In this document: positions 5,985 through 9,030 of the stretch, piece after piece
How the letters are laid out: each line of letters opens with the position of its first letter
How positions within the stretch are numbered: position 1 is the first letter of the stretch
Assembly (NCBI GenBank): GCA_017500625.1
Contig: JAFVYX010000213.1
Coordinates: 1 to 9,030 of the forward strand
Source: Clostridia bacterium
Lineage (GTDB): Bacteria > Bacillota_A > Clostridia > Oscillospirales > CAG-272
Reading direction: 5' to 3'
Length of the DNA: 9,030 bases
The notes under the pieces: model-generated
Database searches by the model: none
What the model was told of the DNA's origin: nothing
What the model saw: the letters and a program-made list of their open reading frames with translations, nothing else
Made by a program: the position numbers and the translations under genes

Positions 5985-6758
5985 TTGTATAACCATAAGG
6001 TGGAAATTTGCGGCGTGAATACCTCGGAGCTTCCTTGCCTCGGAGATGAGGAAAAGCGCGCCCTGCTCATCGCCGCCCACGCGGGAGACAAAAACGCCCG
6101 CCGTCGGCTGATCGTTGGCAATCTCCGTCTGGTCCTTTCGATCATACAGCGCTTTTCCTCGCGCAAGGAAAGCTTTGACGATCTCTTCCAGGTAGGGTGC
6201 GTGGGCCTTGTTAAGGCCATCGACAACTTCAACACCGAGCTTGACGTCAAATTTTCGACCTATGCCGTGCCGATGATCATCGGTGAGGTGCGGCGCTACC
6301 TCCGTGACAATAACCCGATCCGTGTCAGCCGCTCGATGCGTGACCTCGCCTATCGCTCACTCGGCGTACGCGAGGAGATCCTGCGGCGTGAGAACCGTGA
6401 GCCAAGCACCGAGGAGATCGCCGAGCGGCTCGGCGAGGTCCGCTTTGCCGTCGGCCGTGCGATGGAGGCGATCGCTCAGCCCGTCTCGCTTTACGAGTCG
6501 GTGTACAACGACGGCGACGATTCGGTGTACGTCATCGACCAGCTCCGCGATCTTGAAACCTCCGAGGAGGGGTGGATCGAGGACATCTCACTCCGCGAGG
6601 CGCTCGACCGTCTCGGCGAGCGTGAGCGTCTCATCATCACGCGCCGCTTTTATGCGGGCCGTACGCAAATGGAGATCGCCGAGGAGATCGGAATCAGCCA
6701 GGCACAGGTCTCGCGCCTTGAAAAAAGCGCGATCGAAAAAATACGGAAAGACCTCTAA
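5985..6758 (+). CDS. sigG: Late forespore RNA polymerase sigma factor sigma-G
   Basis: This 257-residue product is sigma-G, which directs RNA polymerase to late forespore genes after engulfment. The N-terminus (YNHKVEICGVNTSELP) matches the sigma-G hallmark KVEICGVDTS. Region 2 is nearly canonical: LIVGNLRLVLSIIQRF (42-57), DDLFQVGCVGLVKAIDNF (65-82), KFSTYAVPMIIGEVRRYLRD (89-108) and NNPIRVSRSMRDLAY (109-123). The region 4 helix-turn-helix is TQMEIAEEIGISQAQVSRLE (227-246). The length fits the family. The TTG at 5985 aligns exactly with the family N-terminus, and no in-frame ATG lies nearby; the ribosome site (AGGCGG, 5969-5974) is modest, so translation may be tempered. The usual upstream neighbours spoIIGA and sigE are absent; instead a divergent housekeeping operon lies upstream. 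The gene ends before a bidirectional terminator. Confidence 0.95.
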   Translation: MYNHKVEICGVNTSELPCLGDEEKRALLIAAHAGDKNARRRLIVGNLRLVLSIIQRFSSRKESFDDLFQVGCVGLVKAIDNFNTELDVKFSTYAVPMIIGEVRRYLRDNNPIRVSRSMRDLAYRSLGVREEILRRENREPSTEEIAERLGEVRFAVGRAMEAIAQPVSLYESVYNDGDDSVYVIDQLRDLETSEEGWIEDISLREALDRLGERERLIITRRFYAGRTQMEIAEEIGISQAQVSRLEKSAIEKIRKDL

Positions 6759-6813
6759 CGCCCCCTGTAAAAACGTTTCTACGAAAACAAAACTTGTCAA
6801 ATTGTGTCAAAGA

Positions 6814-6842
6814 AAAAGGAGAACGCACGGCGTTCTCCTTTT
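6814..6842. terminator. Bidirectional rho-independent terminator
   Basis: A perfect 13-bp stem, AAAAGGAGAACGC (6814-6826) with GCGTTCTCCTTTT (6830-6842), closes a 3-nt loop. The T-run on the right serves sigG ending at 6758, and the A-run on the left serves the convergent regulator gene ending at 6858. It resembles the other terminator of the window in sharing the GGAG/CTCC core with A/T flanks. Confidence 0.9.
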
Positions 6843-6857
6843 CGTTTGCGATCGTGC

Positions 6858-7241
6858 CTAAATCCGAAGCCCCTTCTCGTGCTCCTCGGCGTGGCGGCGG
6901 ATCGCCTCCACCGAAAGGTCGCTGATGTGATGCTCGATCTTGCAGGCGTCCTCGGCGGCCACGTCGGGATCCACCCCCAGCGAGATGAGAAAGCGCGTCA
7001 GCACCGCGTGGCGCTCGTAGATCTTTTCGGCCACCTCGCGGCCGTGGGGCGTAAGCGATATGGCCCCGTCGGGCGCCACCGTGATAAAGCCGCCCTCGCG
7101 GAGAAGGCCCACAGCGCGGCTTACCGAGGGCTTGGAGTAGCCCATATGCTCGCCAACGTCGATCGCGCGGACAAAGCCTGCCTTGCGGGAAAGGATCAGA
7201 ATGGTCTCAAGGTACATCTCGCCCGATTCCTGCAGCTGCAC
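6858..7241 (-). CDS. DtxR-family metal-dependent transcriptional regulator, short form
   Basis: This 127-residue protein is a DtxR/MntR-family repressor with an N-terminal winged helix-turn-helix (~7-70; GEHMGYSKPSVSRAVGLL is the DNA-reading part) and a metal-binding/dimerisation domain (~71-120; ERHAVLTRFLISLGV and ACKIEHHISDLS). It lacks the C-terminal SH3-like domain of DtxR/IdeR, as in MntR. The primary-site residues align with DtxR Met10, Cys102, Glu105 and His106, here Met9, Cys100, Glu103 and His104. MntR has Asp and Glu at the first two positions, so the ligand set looks iron-type (inference from residues I recall for the two prototypes). The DtxR ancillary positions Glu83 and His98 are replaced by Thr82 and Ala96. 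The start is a GTG at 7241 after an AGGGGG stretch. It is divergent from an antiporter-mgtC unit, its likely target along with itself. Confidence 0.88.
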   Translation of the reverse strand: MQLQESGEMYLETILILSRKAGFVRAIDVGEHMGYSKPSVSRAVGLLREGGFITVAPDGAISLTPHGREVAEKIYERHAVLTRFLISLGVDPDVAAEDACKIEHHISDLSVEAIRRHAEEHEKGLRI

Positions 7242-7270
7242 AGCGCCACCCCCTTTTTTCTTTTTTCTTT

Positions 7271-7299
7271 ATTATATCACATAGGGAAGTCAAAAGCAA
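7271..7299 (-). promoter_or_regulatory. Promoter of the DtxR-family regulator
   Basis: On the minus strand, TATAAT (7276-7271) is preceded at 17 nt by TTGCTT (7299-7294). The perfect -10 and half-consensus -35 predict a start near 7264, about 23 nt before the GTG at 7241. The -35 overlaps the left arm of an imperfect dyad, which would allow autorepression. Confidence 0.7.
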
Positions 7300-7323
7300 G
7301 CCCTAAAAAGGGGCATGAGCTTT
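7293..7323. promoter_or_regulatory. Imperfect dyad, candidate regulator operator
   Basis: Outer arms AAAGC (7293-7297) and GCTTT (7319-7323) flank inner arms GCCCT (7300-7304) and GGGGC (7310-7314) around AAAAA. The arms are slightly asymmetric in spacing. The dyad lies between two divergent promoters and covers the -35 of the regulator. It does not match the DtxR or MntR consensus boxes closely, so binding is a guess. Confidence 0.35.
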
Positions 7324-7351
7324 GCTAAAAAACAAAAAAAAGAAAATCCGC

Positions 7352-7381
7352 TTGACAGAGCGTTTTCGTTTGTAGTATGAT
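7352..7381 (+). promoter_or_regulatory. Promoter of the antiporter-mgtC unit
   Basis: TTGACA (7352-7357), a perfect -35, is followed after 18 nt by TATGAT (7376-7381), a 5-of-6 -10. Transcription should start near 7388, about 28 nt before the GTG at 7416. The ribosome site AAGGGGGG (7401-7408) is well placed. Confidence 0.8.
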
Positions 7382-7415
7382 ATACATATTATAAAAAGGG
7401 AAGGGGGGAACGTCT

Positions 7416-8840
7416 GTGCTGGACGCCTTTTATGAACGCATCGGCCAAACGTCGAGCGTTGCGCCCGTCATTCTTTCGGTGGCCTTGATGCTCTTCTTCG
7501 GCTTTGCCGCTACACGCATCACCAAGCGCCTGCGTCTGCCAAGCGTCACGGCGTATCTTGGGGCGGGAATTTTGCTCGGGCCGTACGTCTTTGATCTTGT
7601 GCCCACGGCCGTTGTGGACGGCATGTCCTTCCTTTCGGATATTGCCCTCGCCTTCATCGCCTTTGGCGTCGGGGAATTCTTCAAGGTCTCCGCTCTCCGC
7701 AAAAACGGCTGGCGCACGGTGGTCATCACCCTCTCCGAGGCCCTGCTGTCCGCCCTGCTCGTTTTCCTCGTGGCCTATCTCCTCCTCGGCCTTGGCCTTT
7801 CCTTCTCACTGGTGCTGGCGGCTCTTGCCTCAGCCACCGCCCCCGCCTCGACCGTGATGACCATTCGGCAGACGGGCGCCAAGGGCGACTTTGTGGATAC
7901 ACTCCTTCAGGTCATGGCCCTCGATAACGTCGTGAGTCTTCTTTCGTACAGTGTGGCGATCTCGGTCGCCGTCGCGGCGCTCGGCGGTGGCGTGCTCTCC
8001 TTCGGTACGGTCGCCCTCCCGCTTCTTCGCAACCTTCTCGGTGTCATCGTCGGCGCGGTCCTCGGCTTCGTTCTCCGCCTCCTGATCCCCGAGGGGCGCT
8101 CGACCGACAACCGCCTCATCATCGCCTGCGCCCTGCTTTTCCTCTTCTGCGGCTTCTGCTCGGTCATCGACGTCTCGCCTCTCCTTGGCTGTATGATGAT
8201 CGGGGCGGTGTACGTGAATCTCGGCGGAGATGACAAGCTGTTTTTGCAGGTGTCCTACTTCAGCCCACCGATCCTGCTCCTCTTTTTCGTGCGGAGCGGC
8301 ATCGGCTTCCGTCTCGACTCTCTCTTTGCGGGAAGCGCCCTCGTGTCCTATCCCCTCATTCTCGTCAGCGTGACCTACTTCCTTGTCCGTATCGTCGGTA
8401 AGGTCGGTGGCTCCTACCTCGGCTGCCTCGCCGTAGGAAAGGAGAAGCGCGTCCGCAACTACCTCGGTATGGCCGAGATCCCGCAGGCCAGCGTGGCGAT
8501 CGCTCTTGCCGTGCTCGGCGCCCGCGCTCTCGGCGGCGATATGGGCGCAACGCTTGAGACCGTCATCGTGGCGGCGGGCATTCTCTATGAGATCGTCGGC
8601 CCCGTCTCGGCCAAGCTCGCCCTCTACCTCTCGGGCTCCTATACCGATGAGCTTCCCTCGGCCCCCGTCGCCGAGGGTACCGACGAGGTCGCCGTCCTTT
8701 GTGAGCGTATCCGCGCGATCCGCGAGGGACTTCCCGAGCGTGAGGCGCCGCCCCCCACCCCCGAGGACGCCTTTACCGAGGCGGCCCTCTCTCAGCGCGA
8801 GGCCATGATGACGCGCCGCCGCGGTCGCTGGTGGCAATAA
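7416..8840 (+). CDS. CPA-type cation:proton antiporter
   Basis: This 474-residue membrane protein belongs to the sodium/hydrogen exchanger superfamily (KefB/NhaP-like CPA2 group), exchanging protons for Na+ or K+. About a dozen hydrophobic segments run from ~18 to ~400. Family features include RLPSVTAYLGAGILLGPYVF (40-59) in the first helices, the unwound-helix motif SATAPASTVMTIRQTG (139-154) and the ion-site helix QVMALDNVVSLLSY (165-178). The ion-site pair is Asp170-Asn171; electrogenic relatives have Asp-Asp, so electroneutral exchange is possible (inference). There is no TrkA-N/RCK regulatory domain as in KefB/KefC; the C-terminus is instead a ~70-residue hydrophilic tail ending in Arg/Trp-rich RRRGRWWQ. 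The GTG start at 7416 has AAGGGGGG 7 nt upstream. It shares a transcript with the mgtC-like gene 18 nt downstream and is divergent from a metal-dependent regulator. The substrate ion cannot be read from sequence. Confidence 0.87.
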   Translation: MLDAFYERIGQTSSVAPVILSVALMLFFGFAATRITKRLRLPSVTAYLGAGILLGPYVFDLVPTAVVDGMSFLSDIALAFIAFGVGEFFKVSALRKNGWRTVVITLSEALLSALLVFLVAYLLLGLGLSFSLVLAALASATAPASTVMTIRQTGAKGDFVDTLLQVMALDNVVSLLSYSVAISVAVAALGGGVLSFGTVALPLLRNLLGVIVGAVLGFVLRLLIPEGRSTDNRLIIACALLFLFCGFCSVIDVSPLLGCMMIGAVYVNLGGDDKLFLQVSYFSPPILLLFFVRSGIGFRLDSLFAGSALVSYPLILVSVTYFLVRIVGKVGGSYLGCLAVGKEKRVRNYLGMAEIPQASVAIALAVLGARALGGDMGATLETVIVAAGILYEIVGPVSAKLALYLSGSYTDELPSAPVAEGTDEVAVLCERIRAIREGLPEREAPPPTPEDAFTEAALSQREAMMTRRRGRWWQ

Positions 8841-8858
8841 CAGAAAAGGAGACATACA

Positions 8859-9030
8859 ATGAACGATCCTATCGCCAACCTTCTCGGCTCTTGGGCCGCC
8901 GACGTGGGCATCGGTGCGGTGCTCTTCCGCATCGGCCTTTCGCTCCTGCTTTCCGCCGTCCTCGGCTGTGAGCGCTCGGGCAAGCGCCACGCTGCGGGGC
9001 TCCGTACCTTTATCATCGTCGCTCTCGGCG
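8859..9030 (+). CDS. MgtC/SapB-family membrane protein, N-terminal part
   Basis: Only the first 57 codons lie in the window. After MNDPIANLLGSWAADVG, a hydrophobic helix (IGLSLLLSAVLGC) leads into ERSGKRHAAGLRTFIIVALG. This corresponds to the MgtC/SapB signature GxERExxxxxAGLRTxxLVxLG at the end of the first helix and start of the second. Family members are inner-membrane proteins of ~130-240 residues linked to magnesium limitation and virulence in enterobacteria; their roles in Firmicutes are mostly undefined. The ATG at 8859 has AAAAGGA upstream (8844-8850) and starts 18 nt after the antiporter stop, so the two are almost certainly co-transcribed. The usual Glu of the signature, following Arg, is replaced by Ser (CERSG). 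The gene is cut by the window end, not by mutation. Confidence 0.83.
   Translation, partial: MNDPIANLLGSWAADVGIGAVLFRIGLSLLLSAVLGCERSGKRHAAGLRTFIIVALG

Noticed and set aside
2989..6018. Two ~500-codon open frames on the plus strand (2989-4488 and 4492-6018)
   Set aside because: They lie antisense to yebC, argS and the kinase-like gene, whose products have clear family motifs. The plus-strand translations are low-complexity Gly/Arg/Val-rich and typical of GC-rich antisense frames.
7830..8990. 386-codon minus-strand open frame opposite the antiporter
   Set aside because: The antisense translation is rich in charged residues with no recognisable domain, while the plus strand encodes a clear multi-helix exchanger with promoter and ribosome site.

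Overview
The window looks like a chromosomal piece of a GC-rich, endospore-forming member of the Clostridia (Firmicutes). The clearest marker is a full-length sigma-G gene (sigG). Clostridial-style ArgRS, YebC, a Wzz/BY-kinase pair and an MgtC/SapB start are consistent with this. No 16S rRNA or tRNA gene is present, so I cannot place it more precisely.

Layout. (1) Bases 1 to about 530 are AT-rich, carry no convincing gene, and contain several short stem-loops and an A/T-rich imperfect inverted repeat. They run straight into the last ~49 codons of triosephosphate isomerase, so tpiA is broken here either by DNA insertion or by an assembly join. (2) 772-2306 (+) is a two-gene unit: a Wzz-like membrane adaptor and its cytoplasmic tyrosine-kinase partner with a C-terminal tyrosine cluster. 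It is followed by a ~125-bp repeat-bearing spacer and a bidirectional terminator. (3) 5766-2475 (-) is a three-gene operon: a cytidylate-kinase-like P-loop protein with an unusual C-terminal extension, then argS, then yebC. Gaps are about 15 nt, and the operon is driven by a perfect consensus vegetative promoter. (4) sigG (+, 5985-6758) is divergent from that operon and has a plausible sigma-F-type promoter just upstream. It converges on a second bidirectional terminator. (5) A short DtxR-family metal regulator (-, 7241-6858) is divergent from a cation:proton antiporter (+, 7416-8840) and an MgtC/SapB-family gene that runs off the window end. The shared intergenic region holds two facing promoters and an imperfect dyad.

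How the parts fit. The kinase/argS/yebC operon is housekeeping (nucleotide handling and translation). sigG drives late forespore transcription. The last block reads as a metal- or ion-homeostasis module in which the DtxR-like repressor probably controls itself and perhaps the antiporter-mgtC operon. I see no CRISPR array, intact transposase, phage module or known defence system. The points most worth follow-up are the broken tpiA junction, the kinase with a ParB-like tail, the altered P-loop in the tyrosine kinase, and the divergent metal-regulator locus.
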